Shown: piece after piece, positions 1-13,500 of the stretch
How positions within the stretch are numbered: the stretch's first letter is position 1
Layout of the letters: each line of letters begins with the position of its first letter
Position numbers and translations under genes: made by a program
DNA from: Onchocerca volvulus
Taxonomy: Eukaryota > Nematoda > Chromadorea > Rhabditida > Onchocercidae
NCBI GenBank assembly: GCA_000499405.2
Contig: HG738139.1
Location: forward strand, 10,936,616 to 11,000,615
Direction of reading: 5' to 3'
DNA: 64,000 bases
The notes under the pieces: generated by a model
Databases searched by the model: none
What the model was told of the DNA's origin: nothing
What the model saw: only the letters and a program-made list of their open reading frames with translations

Positions 1-374
1 TTGAAAATTTTGTCGAATTTTTTTAACTGTTTTCAATAATATTTTGTGCAGTTGACATAATAATAATACGATTCATTACTTAATATATTTCAAATATATT
101 TGAAAATAACATTGTAGTGGTGGTTATAAAAATCAACTTTATTAATTTTCTTAAGTAATTGAAACCCGGATCGCTAAGATTCTGGTATCCTGGAGTTTAA
201 TATCTGGTAGTTTGCCGTTTCTAGTTTTACTTCAGGATGAAAATGATAGCATCACGATACCTCATTAAGTGAAATATTCATATAATGATGAAACATTTAC
301 TCGATACAGTGTATTATACAAAACTTTTTCTTAACATTTTAATCTAATAATGTTTGATATACTTAAAGACTTAG
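1..374. other. 5' flank or intron of the first gene
   Basis: No coding stretch was recognised. The only upstream ATGs (for example at 238 and 350) open short frames that do not join the first exon in phase. The first supported exon begins after an AG at 373-374 and has no in-frame ATG, so this stretch is probably intron, with the true start codon in an unrecognised small exon here or to the left of the window. Confidence 0.5.
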
Positions 375-3300
375 GAATCCATCATTGTGGCAAAGGCCAG
401 ATGTGAGACGTATCGTGGAAGATTTCATCAATAAAGATATAACTTCAAGAGGTGCAGCCAATAAAATCTCAGAAATTTTGGGTCGCAATGTTTCACATTC
501 TACTGTTTTAACTTATGCCAACAGATTACTACGAGTGCGTTTTCATTTTTTTTTTTTTTTTTTTTTTTGAGATTTCATACTATATTTTTTTGGTTTGTTT
601 ATGATTTTCGAATCTAAAATGCGAAGTAAATTCTTGAAAAATTTCTTCAACAATTTTGTGATCATAATCAATTCTTTAACCTACGGTTCTTGTTTTTTCT
701 TTAATGAAATTCAGTAATACTGTTCTCAAAGTTGGTATTTCTATAAAATCTAAATTTTTTCTGATGCTGAAGTTCTTTCTGTTTATAGCTTAGGCAGTCA
801 AAATAAGTAACGTTGTTGATTTTCTTCAGCATGTAATTTATTAAGGTTTGAAAGGTTGGAAAAATACTAGATAGTAATTTTAAATCATTTAATAAGGAAT
901 AAGCAACGCAAATGAATGAGAGTTTTCTCCATGAATTGAATTACTGATAAGGAAACATCTCGGTTAATTCACCAAAATGAATAATGCCGTGATTTAAGGG
1001 AATAAAGCGTGAAGTAGAGGAGGAATCAGTATATCAAGTTCAGGTCGAGCCTGATGATTCACCAGCACCGGTTGATGAAGTCGGATATGATGTACATTTC
1101 GAGCTTGTGAAAACAAGTCGTGGCAACGATAACGGTCTGGCTGTTTATGAAGACAATAGTTTCGTTCGTGTTTACCGCCGCACAAGTACAACGGGTCGAA
1201 GCGCATCCTATCGTTGCTCCACCTGCGATCACCTTTATGAGAAATTTGGCCAAGGTGAACGGCCAACGATTAAAATGCGTGACAACGTCATCGTGACTGA
1301 TCCATTTCCAACTCATAATCAGATGTGTACCCCTACATCAGTAGATGTATTCCGTAGGACACAGGAAGATTTAGAAGCACGACAGCTCAATATGTGTAGG
1401 CGTGTATTGACCAATGTAAGTCTTCTTCTTTATTTTAGGACATTAATTTTTCACATTGAATTTCTCGAAGTTTTGAGTTTGAATATGTGTTTATAAAAAG
1501 AAGTGAATTAGAACGCTCGAAAATATCAACTTTAAGACAATGCAAATTTTAGTCACGTTTCAAGGAAATGAGATGGGCAAGGTCATTTGATACTGTTGGA
1601 TATGTGGTAAAAACATCAAATGAAGAGGAAGAAGCGATCAATAAATGCATCGAAAGGTTTAATATTTCTATTGCTTTTCTTTTTAAACATATATTCTTTC
1701 AAAGATATACCTCTCATATGAAGTTAAGATAACAAAAGCATTATGCGTAGAAGAAAGAGAATTTTGCATCTCAGAATTTTTTTAATTTCCAAAATCACTG
1801 TCATTCTTTTCGTATGCTCCATTGTTTTGTTTATTATAAAATTTTATTTCTCTTTAGTTTAAATATATGTTTATGAATATGGAAGTTAACTAGAATAAGT
1901 GAAAATGAAATTTCTTAGGATTAGAAGATTTTCGACTTATTCCAAAATCTGAATTAGAAATTATGCTTTTGTAGTCTGTTATCAAGGTGTCGTGGTTCGA
2001 CAGAAATGGAAGACGAAGACAAAGAAGCGTATGTAATTTTCTACTGAATTTTTTAAAAAGTTTGACAGATGAAATTATAAACACTAATTTATTTTTGATT
2101 TCTTTTCAGTGTGCTGAGAGATCTAATTGAAGGCTACAAGCGTGGCGAGGTTTCCAGTTTAACGGAACTTGCAAAATTGATTAAAGAAAACCTAGACATT
2201 GATGTCTCTAGTCCCACTCTCTGTCGATATCTTAAAAAACAGGTCTTTTTATTTCGGTTATTTTTGGCTTACTGTGAGCTCCTCACAACGGATTCATGTG
2301 CTGCAATTTCAGTTCATAGTTAGATAGCAATGATTCTGACGGTAATGGCAAAATCTGCATCATTATTTTCCCGTTTAATTCATAAATTTCTTGTTTGCAG
2401 ACGGATGATAAGGCTCAGTCACCAGTGGAACCAGATGAAAGGTAAAATCTTTTCTATTGTTCCTCGTTCGCATTACGGATTCATTTTTTAAGAAGCAGAG
2501 AATTGGCTATTAAAATGTATGATTTTGTACTTCTGATCAGTTAATATGTTTATATTTTGTCTTTGAAAAATTTGGTTGCAAATTTTCAGCGATACTGTTT
2601 TGATAGCGAGGCCTGGACTTTCGAAGTACTTGAACGAAACCCTTATTACTGTGCCGGAAAATGAAGGCTTTAGGCAGTATTCATTTATGAAAAGGTCATC
2701 GGATGGTGTTCGATCATATTACAGGTTGATGCTGCATTATTTTCAACTGCAAATATTTTAAAAATACTGTAGTTAATTTCTGTCATAGAACTCTTTTGAT
2801 GCGAATGACTCTGAAATCTACAACAATGATTAGGTTCCTGCAGAAGAGTCATCGATGAAAACAATGAGATCTTCCTATAAATCATTCAGATATAGGGATT
2901 AAGTTTTCTAGAATTTCGCGCACTATTGTCTTCAGTTGAGCGTTGGAAAGATTTTTCAAAATTAAAATTTAGGGACTGTAAGAAAAAACTTATCATAAGA
3001 TCTCAATAATGCATCTCGTAAGTTTTTAGATGAAACTTTTTTTTTTTTTTTTTTTTTTGTAAGACAAGATTTGGAGCAGGTTTGGGGTAAAAAACATTTG
3101 TTTGAATATTGTTACAGATGCCTTGGATGCTCTCGTGCAAAACGACTTTATGGACCAGATCGACAAGCTTATGTGAAAGTAGAATACGGCGAGATAATCG
3201 ATAGACCACTTCATCATCGCAGATGTGAACCACAGTCGGAAGAAAGTGTCTTAGTCCAGAATCTGGATCGTGAATGTCGTAGAAGTATCAGAAAAGGTGA

Positions 3301-4967
3301 AAAAAATCCACGAGAAGCTCATGCGGAGGTTTGTTTAATTTAAAATCGATATCGTTTTCACTATGAAAACAGGAGTAATCATAGCTTTATTTCATTTAAA
3401 ATCCGTAATGCATCCAATTCTGGGAGCCTTTCCATGTCCTTTATGTTGCTTATTATGATGAGTACTAGAGAAACGTAATTTATAAATATTTGATAATAAC
3501 TTATGATACACATCAACATTATGTATCTTATGTATCTTAATTTATGAATATTTGACAATAACTTATGGTACACATCACATTACAATTGATGTATATATAT
3601 ATATATATAATGTATCTTTTGATTTTCTGATGAAAGTATATTTCAGGGCTTAGATAAAATGGCTGAAATAGAAGCATCGTTTTCTGGAGACGAAAATATC
3701 CATGGCACGTTGCAAAAACTTTTCCCATCATGGGAAAGAGTTAAAGCGGCATATTTCCGGCAGAGAGATTTGTTAAAAAAGGCAGCAATAGCAGCAGAAT
3801 TAGAAGAAGGAGCATATCAAACTAGCGTTCATGGTAGTGAAATTGGTCGTTATGAAGAAATTGAAGGAAATGAAAGGTTCATTTATTGTTTCAATACTAA
3901 TTTAACTTAAATTTTGAAGAGATTTATACTTTATTACATAGAAGAACTGGCTTTAAAATAATCAACACTGCGAATTACCTCTGAGATATTGAAATATTGT
4001 TTTAGATTTTGAGCCTCATTATGCAGGCTTTTATGTTATGATAGTATTCCAATATGTGTGCATGTTTCCTTTTGTCTTGTACCTCTTGATAAAATGATTA
4101 GGTTTGATGGCCAGATGATAAGGAATTTTAAGACGGCCGATGTTTTTAGTTTCTGTCGGAAATCTTATGCTTGTTTTAGATATGGTGATGAGATTGTGGT
4201 CTGGCCTAAATGCTAAAGTCTTGGGACCTTTTGCTTTTTAGACTTCATCCGTTTCTTTCGGTATCGTAGGTTTATGTCAAGCGTTGGTAATTGCATTTTA
4301 TTTTATGCGAAACATCATTAAATTTCAGTTTCATAACACCTCCCGGCGCAGCGGTCGAGCTTACTCCTGAGATGAATGCTCTGAAAAATCAATTATTATT
4401 CGATGTACAACAAGCCATTCGAAGAGAGGTCACACGAGCGGTTACTCGCACAACTATCATGATGGAGCAACGATTTGATGCAAAAATTGTGCAAATATTC
4501 GATGATATATTTCGAACGCAAAATGAAGAAGAAATTGTCGAAGCAGGAGTGAGTTTTATATTTATTTGATAAGATGCAGATCTTCTACTTCTCATTTCTG
4601 TCTTCCTAATTGAATTTCTTAGTTCATTATATTTTTGAATTCTAAACATTACATTCTACATGAAACCAAAAATTGTAAATATTTTGGAAATTATGATAGC
4701 CACTGGGGTCGTATTTTTGTATTCGTTGAAAATATAGTGGTTGAGATCTATGATATTTGCTTTTTCTAGGTAGTCGATGAGTATGCACTCCAAGAATTTC
4801 CATCAACCTCATCCGTCTCTTCATATCCTCCGCAAAAACGACGACGTTTAGAGAGTATTGGAGGGAATGAAAGGGTTAACGATACACCTTTTTCAATTCC
4901 TGCTTGTTATTTGAAGCGAAATAAATTGTTTGTTAAAGAGATTGCGAGAAAGAAGAATTCTACTTAA
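375..4967 (+). CDS. Duplicated HTH + FLYWCH-like zinc-binding protein, putative DNA-binding regulator (5' partial)
   Basis: Eleven exons: 375-534, 999-1415, 1553-1656, 1975-2028, 2110-2242, 2401-2441, 2590-2724, 3118-3328, 3647-3876, 4329-4548, 4770-4967. All junctions keep phase and give about 633 residues. The start is missing. Two copies of one module are visible. Each has a short helix-turn-helix-like segment (exon 1, ending TYANRLLR; exon 5, ending LCRYLKK) followed by a zinc-finger-like domain with spacing C-x2-C-x27-30-H-x3-C (YRCSTC...HNQMC in exon 2; YRCLGC...HHRRC across exons 7-8). The cysteine/histidine pattern and the preceding Tyr/Phe-rich strand resemble the FLYWCH fold. The C-terminal third is helical and charged and carries a basic KRRRLE nuclear-localisation-like motif in the last exon. 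I do not recognise a named orthologue. Sequence-specific nuclear DNA binding is inference from the fold only. Confidence 0.72.
3037..3058. repeat. Long intronic T tract (example of a class)
   Basis: Twenty-two consecutive T on the coding strand upstream of exon 8 of the first gene. Similar T runs of about 15-24 bases occur at about 546-568, 9668-9687, 12280-12295, 15857-15876, 21919-21936, 23626-23641, 25861-25883 and 56111-56134. Those within genes lie in introns, on the sense strand. Confidence 0.9.
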
Positions 4968-6751
4968 ATTTTATTTTTAATTGTCAACTTTTAGATTTCA
5001 TCGAGAAATTTCATCAATTATGTAGATAATATTTAAATTCTCGTATCAAAACTGCGGTTAACATTTTATTTTGATTGTTTTGTATTGATTGTCTATATCC
5101 TGTTTTCTTTATTTTTATGGTCATAGCTTTCCAATCTGCTGTCTTGCAATTGAGTATTGAGAGAGGAAAAGAGATATGTTGTGTTCATCATTTTTCTTTT
5201 TTTTTTTTTCATTTAATAGAAAACTTTGATCAGTGGAAGTTAGAATTTCTGAACTGTAGTATAAAATTTTTTCTTCTATTTGTATTTTTAATAGTTCGTA
5301 CATCATTATTTAGTTTTCATTCTTCTGAGAATTGTATTTTACAGCTATAATATTTTCACTGTTAAAGCAAGCTTTTTAAATCTTTACTTTTCATATTAAG
5401 TAATTTTATGGATTTGATTTTCGGAAACTAAAAAGCTTCTATGTTCCAGAATTTGCCAACATTATTTCTGCGAAACTACGGCTTTTTAAGTGAACTATAA
5501 AATTTCACATTTCGAAATTAGTTTTTAATATCACGTTTTTACCATTCCTTCAATTACTCTTCCTCTCTCTTTCGAATTACTGCTATTCATTCATAAAATG
5601 TGAGCAGGGTAGAAGATAAGATGGATTAATTAGGATGTGCATATTTTGAACAAGAATACTTAGAAATTATGTGGATGTTTGAAATCGTGGTGTATCACAT
5701 TTTTGTTACTGAGAAAATTGCGAGTAATGTACAGTGTTCTAAATGAAATTTGAAATTTTTAGTTTTGTTTATCGATGAGTTCAATTGCTATTATTTTTTG
5801 ATCTGTCTTTAAGTACACAAAAGTTGAACCTTTCAACTGGAATACATTTCATTTGGAAGTAATGTCTGTTGAAATGACGTTTAATCAATTCATTTTTATG
5901 TGTCATTGTTTATTTACGTAAGAGTTGCTATGCTTGTTTGCTACACGTGATTTGGAATATTTATGAACATGAAAATCTCTTCAACAGGTTAAATTCTGTG
6001 ACTAGATTGTGGCATACTGTAATTTTCTAATTCAAGCAAAAGTGAAAGTGATGATAGTACGGTATTGTATACTTATATTCATATCTAAAAAAAAAAATTG
6101 AAGTTCCTTTAGTCACATCGATACAGCAGCAGAAGTTTAATTATTAACAGCACAGGATGCCATTTATGAGTGGGAGCTAACAGAACTACAGTGTAAATGG
6201 TAATTACCCATAAATTTTGTTTTTGCTTGTGTATTGTTGTGTTTGTATTAAGCAAATTATTAATTGTTTGAGTTTTTATAAAACTGGAACAGTAAAAGTA
6301 ACCCTTTCTATAGAAATTATTTTCTAAATAATTGACCTTTTCAATTATAGAAGAAATATCTTATTTTTTTTACAGCTATTTTATTTCTTAGTCTGATATT
6401 TTCAGAAAAGTAAATTGCAACCGTTGTAGAAATCAGTCAATTTGCATTATTCTATTATCGTTATAATTTTATGGGAAAACTCATATCTAAAGCGATTGTT
6501 CAATTATTGCGTTATATTTTTGGGCTGAATTCTACTGATTTTTTATGGATTTCCCAATATCTCTTGCACTGCTTTTTTAGATTATCTATTTATGTATAAT
6601 TGGTATAGGAAATGTCATTTCTATGAAATAGTTTTTGGAAATTTAAAATTTAGATCTTATATGTAATTTAGATCATTCATATTAGCAAGGATTTTTTTGT
6701 ATAAATTTTAAAAGAATCACTGAATGCTATCTGTTAAGGTTTGACACGCTC
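4968..6751. other. Intergenic region between the HTH-FLYWCH gene and ALKBH4
   Basis: AT-rich, non-coding in all frames except short low-complexity ORFs around 5075-5350. It contains a T tract near 5199-5210. The 3' UTR of the upstream gene and the promoter or outron of ALKBH4 must lie here, but no specific signal stands out. Confidence 0.6.
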
Positions 6752-9700
6752 ATGGTACAAACAGAACCAGTTGAGAAAGAAAAACCAAAATGTGGTTGTA
6801 AGGGAGTTCGCTATTGTGCTGCATGCAAGGATACGTTAAGGTAGGATAAAATTCTTATAAGCAAGAATGTTTGGAGGGATTTACGCTTGAAGAGAACTCT
6901 GTGAAATTATTGGTATGATTTAAATTTTGCAATACAGCAGTTTGATCTCTAAGTCGAGGATTCGAAAAATCTGATGATTTTGCCGGTTTATTGCATATAT
7001 TTGCTTTTTATAAGCTGGGACATTGGAATGTGTTCTATATTATCCATTTCTCGATGTAATTTTAAAATTAGAATCCAATCTGTAAATATTTCATATTAGA
7101 TGAAACAGTAGAAATGAGATGATATTTATTAAAGGTTGAGAGATTCATTATCACTTTTTGATTTGAGAATGGAATAGCTGATTTCATTTGTTTGATTTCA
7201 ACTTAACTAGGCTAATATTTCAGTAACTGGAATACATATACATTTTGTGGCCTATGATATTAATATTTCAGCACTTAATGGCATATTTTGATTACCCACA
7301 GAAATAATATTACCATTTTTATTATATGTTATGAATATGCTTAATTATTTCAGCAGTTGTTAATATCAATATTTTGTTGATAACAGAATTACTAAAAATT
7401 TTTTCATCAAAGAAATAAATGTTTATAACAGTATGACTGTTTTAAATATTTAGAGTAGCAAAACTAACGCTAAATAGGGAATACCCCTATGCAGAATATA
7501 AAAAATATGTTTATTCCACGCGTCATCAGCTGGCAATATACGATAGTTTATTATCCGGTCGTCCTGCATTGGACGATATCCATAATTCGGCTAATAGAAT
7601 AAACGAAACTGAAAATAAATTTGAAGTAATCGTTTAAAAATCGCAATTATAAGAAGTTAGATTATATATATATATATAAATATATATAGTTTCTTGCTTT
7701 CCATTATATGAGATAAACTTCTAGTATAGTATATATTAGTAAATTTAATGGAAGCAGTAAAATTAGGCAATCCGTTTCAGTTTCAAATTTTTGAGGATTA
7801 TTTGGTTGTTCCTGGTTTACATGTTGTTTCCGATTTCCTTAGCGAAGAAGAAGAAGTGGATCTTATTCGTGCAATTGATAAAACGGATTGGGTGCCTTCA
7901 CAATCAGGACGTCGAAAGCAGGTTTTTTGGTTTCTTCTTATTCAATTTTTGATGTATTTTTAAATATAGGTATTTCGGATAAAAAGTATATTTATGGACT
8001 GTGGTTAGTAATGTTATTGAGATCAAATAATAACGATTTAATTAAGACTAGAATACTTTTATCTAGCTATTTTTAAAATTCATTTCACAACAATTTCTTC
8101 ACTGCAATTCATAAAATTTGATTGTTAAATGATTTCAGCACATTTACTTACAGGATTATGGTCCACGCGTCAATTTCAAACATAAGAAAGTGAAAATGGA
8201 TCGTTTTTCTGGGATGCCAACTTACATAGATGTAGTATTGAATAGAATGAATTCCATTTCCTCGGATTTGTTTGGTTCCTATCAGCCTTTTGAATTATGT
8301 AATTTGGAATACAATGACGATCGGTGGTCAACTATTGAAATGCATTATGACGATACATGGATTTGGGGGGATCGCTTGATTTGGTTTGTTTCTAATTTTC
8401 AGTTTCTTCATATATAGAGCTATTTTCCTGGAAGGACAGAATCTGTTTTAGGCGTTTCCCAAATCAAACAAAGATCAGAATGTGATTTGAATTTTATCGT
8501 TTTAATTTTTTCTTTTTAATCGTGAAATATTTCATACATATTCAGCTTGCCATTTTTAATTAAATCTAGTTATAGTTTTGCCTTTCTTTTTTTCGGCATA
8601 TATTTCTATTTTGAATATATTCTTTTCTTATTCCGATCTTTATTTATCGCAATTTTAGCGTCAATCTCTTGAGTAAGTCGGTACTGACGTACGCAAATGA
8701 GGAGAAGAAATTAATCATATATGTACCATTACCAACTAGGTATGTTTAAACTGTACTGTCAAAAATTCACATCATTTTTTGCATAATATCTGGAATTCCC
8801 GAAATTTCACTGTAATCTTGCCATGGAATTGATTGTCAGGAAAGTTTTCGAATAGATAAGCAAGAAATATAAAAGAGAGCAGGAAAGAAAGTGACGAAAT
8901 GAAAAGAAAACTAACGTTATTTTGAGTTAAATTCTGCGATTTCACTGTTTGGATTTTAAACTTAAAGTGGGATCTAAGAGTCAGCGAAATAAATTGCTTC
9001 ATCCACTTAGCTATATATTTTTGTTATACTGTACCGAATCCTTCAGCAAAAATATATCAGAGAATAAATATTGATATCAATGTCATTTGTTCTTGGATTT
9101 TTGTTTGAGCTTGAATAACGTATTCATATAAACTTTATCAAGAGAAGTTATTTTAAAAAAATACTGTTAGGACAATGGTATGCATGTCTGACGAGATTCG
9201 CTATTCATGGAGACACGCCGTCTTTCCTGAACATATCCATGGTCGAAGAATAGCCTTAACAATGCGAGAACCAAGTGCAGCTTTTAAGGTAACGTATTAA
9301 AAAATAAAGTAAATTTGAGATTTCTAATGGAAGAACTGAATTTATGGAAGAAATTATCTGAGAGGCAATTTTCGAGCACAAGTTAATAATGTATTCTATA
9401 AAATGTTATATTAGCTAATTTCTTGTATAAAGTCATTTAATAGCAGTCATCATTAGCTCTGTATTTATGCCACAGAATTTTCTTTTATATTTAGAACATT
9501 TTCACTTGGTACGTTGGTATCAAGTTATAGTAATACACGACTAGAATCTAGGGGTTTTATGAGCAAATTTCTTTCTTCAGATTGCTGCAAATTTTTTACT
9601 GTTAGTAGTTATTATTTATGATTTATTGATTCATTATTTTTCGATTTATTTTTGATGTTTTGAACTGTTTTTTTTTTTTTTTTTTTTGGAAAAATTTAAG

Positions 9701-9849
9701 AGCATTTTTTATTATTACTTAGCTTCATTGTTTTTACGACGCTTACAAAAAAGTTTAGGTCTGTTTTTTTTTTCTCTTTTTAGGAAGGTGGTGAACTGTA
9801 CGAAAAATTCGGTCGTGAACTTATTCGTTTGGGAAATGTCCGAATATGA
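6752..9849 (+). CDS. alkbh4: ALKBH4-type Fe(II)/2-oxoglutarate-dependent dioxygenase
   Basis: Seven exons: 6752-6840, 7454-7625, 7781-7921, 8154-8383, 8659-8739, 9171-9288, 9784-9849, giving 298 residues (human ALKBH4 is about 302). The N terminus has the family's cysteine-rich CGCKGVRYC...C motif. SQSGRRKQDYGP spans the exon 3/4 junction and is an ALKBH4 hallmark. The iron-binding HxD is H198-Y-D200 in HYDDTWIWG. The third iron ligand is probably H253 in SWRHAV, followed by RR at 263-264 for 2-oxoglutarate. In animals ALKBH4 is linked to demethylation of actin K84me1, actomyosin function and cytokinesis; that role is carried over from family knowledge. The ATG at 6752 is chosen because it opens the conserved Cys motif at normal length. 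A polyadenylation-like AATAAA lies about 60 nt past the stop. The next gene starts 664 bp downstream. Confidence 0.95.
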
Positions 9850-9907
9850 ATTACGTTATCGTTATTTTATATGCACTATAGTTGTAAATGTGTTGAGATT
9901 GTGTAAA

Positions 9908-9913
9908 AATAAA
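9908..9913 (+). terminator. AATAAA polyadenylation signal of ALKBH4
   Basis: A canonical hexamer about 60 nt beyond the TGA of the dioxygenase gene, at a normal distance for a short nematode 3' UTR. The assignment is by motif and position only. Confidence 0.5.
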
Positions 9914-10500
9914 ACTATAAAAAGATGTCTTTTTGTTGTATTAGTTTTTAGCTACATATAATGTCTATTTAAAATTGATTTTTATTTCTGTAAAATGGTA
10001 ATTTGTTCGTACCATGTTGCTTGAGCATGTTAAGCACATTGATGTTATATTTTCTTTTAAAAGAGTTGAGATTTTCATAACGGAATAGCTAACTAAAATT
10101 ATCAAAGTTGACCATTAAGATATAATAGCGTCTTAAATTTTCGCTCAGAAAAAATTCATCTTATATTTAGTTACGAACTGTCTTCCCCGATGTTTTCTGT
10201 TCGCTCCCCCTAACGCTACTTTTTCAAACTTTTTTCTCCTTCAGGAATTTCGGCCTTTCTGCAATTTGGCAAAACAAGCTTCTTAATCTATCGTAAGCCG
10301 AAATGACCAAACGGATAATAGATTTCATAAGTGATATTTCTCACGATTAAATGTTAATTGGGAGAGATTTCATGTATTTTTAATGAAATGGTTGTCATGA
10401 CTTCGAATTGCCGAGACTTAATGTGATTTATTCATTTTCATTAATCGTTTAGCATTTAAAAGCAAAACATCCCGTCTTTCATTACTTGCTCATTGCTTGC
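9914..10500. other. ALKBH4-APC2 intergenic spacer
   Basis: About 600 bp with no coding potential. Both flanking genes run in the same direction, and the spacer ends in a clear 3' splice acceptor immediately before the APC2 ATG. Confidence 0.5.
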
Positions 10501-10502
10501 AG
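10490..10502 (+). promoter_or_regulatory. Probable spliced-leader trans-splice acceptor of APC2
   Basis: CATTGCTTGCAG ends at 10502, only 10 nt before the APC2 start codon at 10513. No upstream exon is needed by the protein alignment, so this AG is best read as a trans-splice acceptor. This is inference from position. Confidence 0.5.
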
Positions 10503-10512
10503 TAATTTTGAG

Positions 10513-13500
10513 ATGATACCGTCTTCCAGTAAAGATGTGCCCATGGTGGATCCAGAAACAGGATGTGCGATTTGCAGGTAACATTTTTTGTATTTTTCTC
10601 AGCAGTTTAAGAAAAATATGTCTGAATGATTCCATTACCTAACTTCTTTCAACTAAAAAAATGGAGTTTAGGAACTATTCCAGTTTCGTGGATAGCGACA
10701 GAAAGAAGTTTAGCCATATCATATTTGTTGTTATTAATTGAATAAACAAATAAAGCCACATAATTCCAAAATATTGAAGAAGATTATTCATGACTTCGGT
10801 ATAGAACTAAAGTTATTTTCATGATGTCCAAAATATAAATATCTTGCCAAATTTTGCGGATTCCTTGATTATACATCAGTATCTTTGAATTATCGTTCAA
10901 CTTTCATTTTTATTTTCACTTGTTTTATCAGTGAAGTGCCATGATTTCATTTTCAGAGAATTCGTAACAACAACCATTCTTCCACGTTTTCGTAGAACTG
11001 TTAATCAGATATTATCACTTCCAAATCAGTTCATAATAAGCGCATTTCATGAAACGGTGATATCTATTGAAAGCGTTATTGACAAGGCAAGTGAAAAAAT
11101 TTTTGAAATTTTCAATAAATTATTGCAGATCTTGCCAGGTTTTTCAAATTCCTTGGTTATAATTTTGTTCTTCTATCATTCGATTCTTATAATTAGGATT
11201 TTAAATGCATGAAATGCGTTAAAAGAAGGAAATAAAACCAAAAGTGATCTGTTTGTCGGATTGAAAGCAAAATATTTAAATAGTTGGTGTGATGATTGCC
11301 AAGTTATCCTATTGAAACAGAGAGAGAATTTCCGAATATAGAACTATGTCATATCCAAAATAAAACTTAGAAATTAAATGAATTTTAGACATAACCTGTG
11401 TGTTTTACAAAAAAATTTCAGTTTTTAATCACAGATATAAAACAAAACTTTACTTTTGTTTACTTTGCTAGCTGATTTCTCCAAAAATTATTTGCTAGCT
11501 TATTTAACAGTATTTTCAGAAAGTTCGAAAGATTATGGATGGAAATAAACATAGTATCGAATATCTTAAGACGAGAATTTTACATTTTACTGGAAATATA
11601 CTATTTAAATCTGATGTTAGTTGCCATTTTTACATTGAACGTGCATATTGGATAAGAGGAATATTTTTTTTATTCCTAGATTAATTTCACATTGAAATTA
11701 ACAAATATGTGATGGTGGGAGAATACTGTTCAAAAGAAAAAAAATGGAACAAAATCAAGTAATTAATCATAAAACAAAACCAAGTCTATTTATTTATCTA
11801 TGCATTTAGTTTCTTTTTATTATGAATTTCGGTCCTTTACAAATAGTTACCATAAATTTTTCGTTGATTCGCGTGAGTAATAGGGATACTGGTTACATTT
11901 TTGTATTTCCATTCCAAGTGAAACAATACCTCAATTGCCTCACGTATAGTACATCATGCATTTTAAAATTAGTCAAGGAAATAAATTCCATTAGTTGAAG
12001 AATTTCATTTAATTAATACATTTAGTTAAAGAAATAAAATTTGTAAATTACATTTGAAAATTTAATCTTTTTATTACAGTTATTGATATTGATATTGGCT
12101 TCAGTATGTTTGTGGTTCTTCATTTACCGTTTTTTGCACATAATAACTAAAATGATATAAAAGGAAGGCTTTCCAAAGGCATAAATCTTTGAGTGCTTTA
12201 GTAATGACATAATATTAAATAAGTGATATGAGGGTTATTGTTGTCTTTGGGTTTTTATGTTTTTCAACACTGTTTTTATGTTTTTTTTTTTTTTTAGATA
12301 GAGAAAAAAATGAAAGTACTAATGAGCAATGCATTTAAAATAAGCTTTGTTTTATATGAAACATTAAAAGCAAAGGACAACGAAGTATCTGCTAGTCGTG
12401 AAGCTCAACTGGCTATGCTTCGAGAAATAATGATGCATTTGTTAGTTATTATCATTCATTTATACATCGTATAAGAAAGGCTTCTTGATTACGTATTACA
12501 TGTTATACATTTTACGAGATGTGATGAGTTAGCTTCCAGACATATTGCTATTCTGTGATATGATTATTGAGAAATTACCTTGATCTAAAATTGATTACTA
12601 TTATAAATACTAATCAGTTCAGTAAATAAGAAATAAAATCATAAAGAATATACGCCACCGTTTGAATTTACTTTTAAGATTATGCAGTTGGTATGAATAA
12701 TAAACAAGCGTTTAGGATTTCGGTCAGAGTAACATCAAAATAATCTAACGTTATATCATTTTCAGAATAGATCCGGCGAGTTTCGACGTTATATCAGTCG
12801 TATCTCAAGCTCATAATCAAGCAGTTTGGAACATCATCGCCGATATGGCAAAACGTAAATGCGCTACACGAACAGAAATGATATCACTTGCTGATAACAC
12901 AGGGGTAGGGATATTTTTGAATTTTCAAAGAAAAAAAAAATGCAGGTAAAGGATAAATCAAGCAGATTAGAAATGGATTTAACATACTGATATAATCATG
13001 ATAGTGAAATAACATTTTAAGAATTAATAAAGGAAGTATTTCCAAATTAGTTATTCATATTTTTATGGTTTCTAGAGTTTCTCTGTCGAGCTTATTCTTA
13101 TCGTAAATACATTATCATATTCATTCAGTGATATGATTATAGAAAAAAACATAATTATCAGCTGCTTTAAAAAGTACATCTAAATCATCACATCTTTTGA
13201 TGTCACCTATGAAGATACCATAACTGCAATATTCTTTATCAAATAATAGTGGATGTCACGAATGGAATGAAATAATCAAAGTAAGGTATTAAAAAATTGA
13301 TAGAAGGAATTTCAAAGTAGAAAATTGGAAACAAATGATTAATATTTCTAAAAAATTCAGGAATGCCGACGTATTACGGATTGGACTGTGAAGATAGGCT
13401 TGTTGCGTTTAAAGCCGACAAAGAAAACTCTTCAACAAGCGATGGAAAAATGTTTTATAACTACACTTGCTGAAAAGGTATATTTAATCAATGAGTAACT

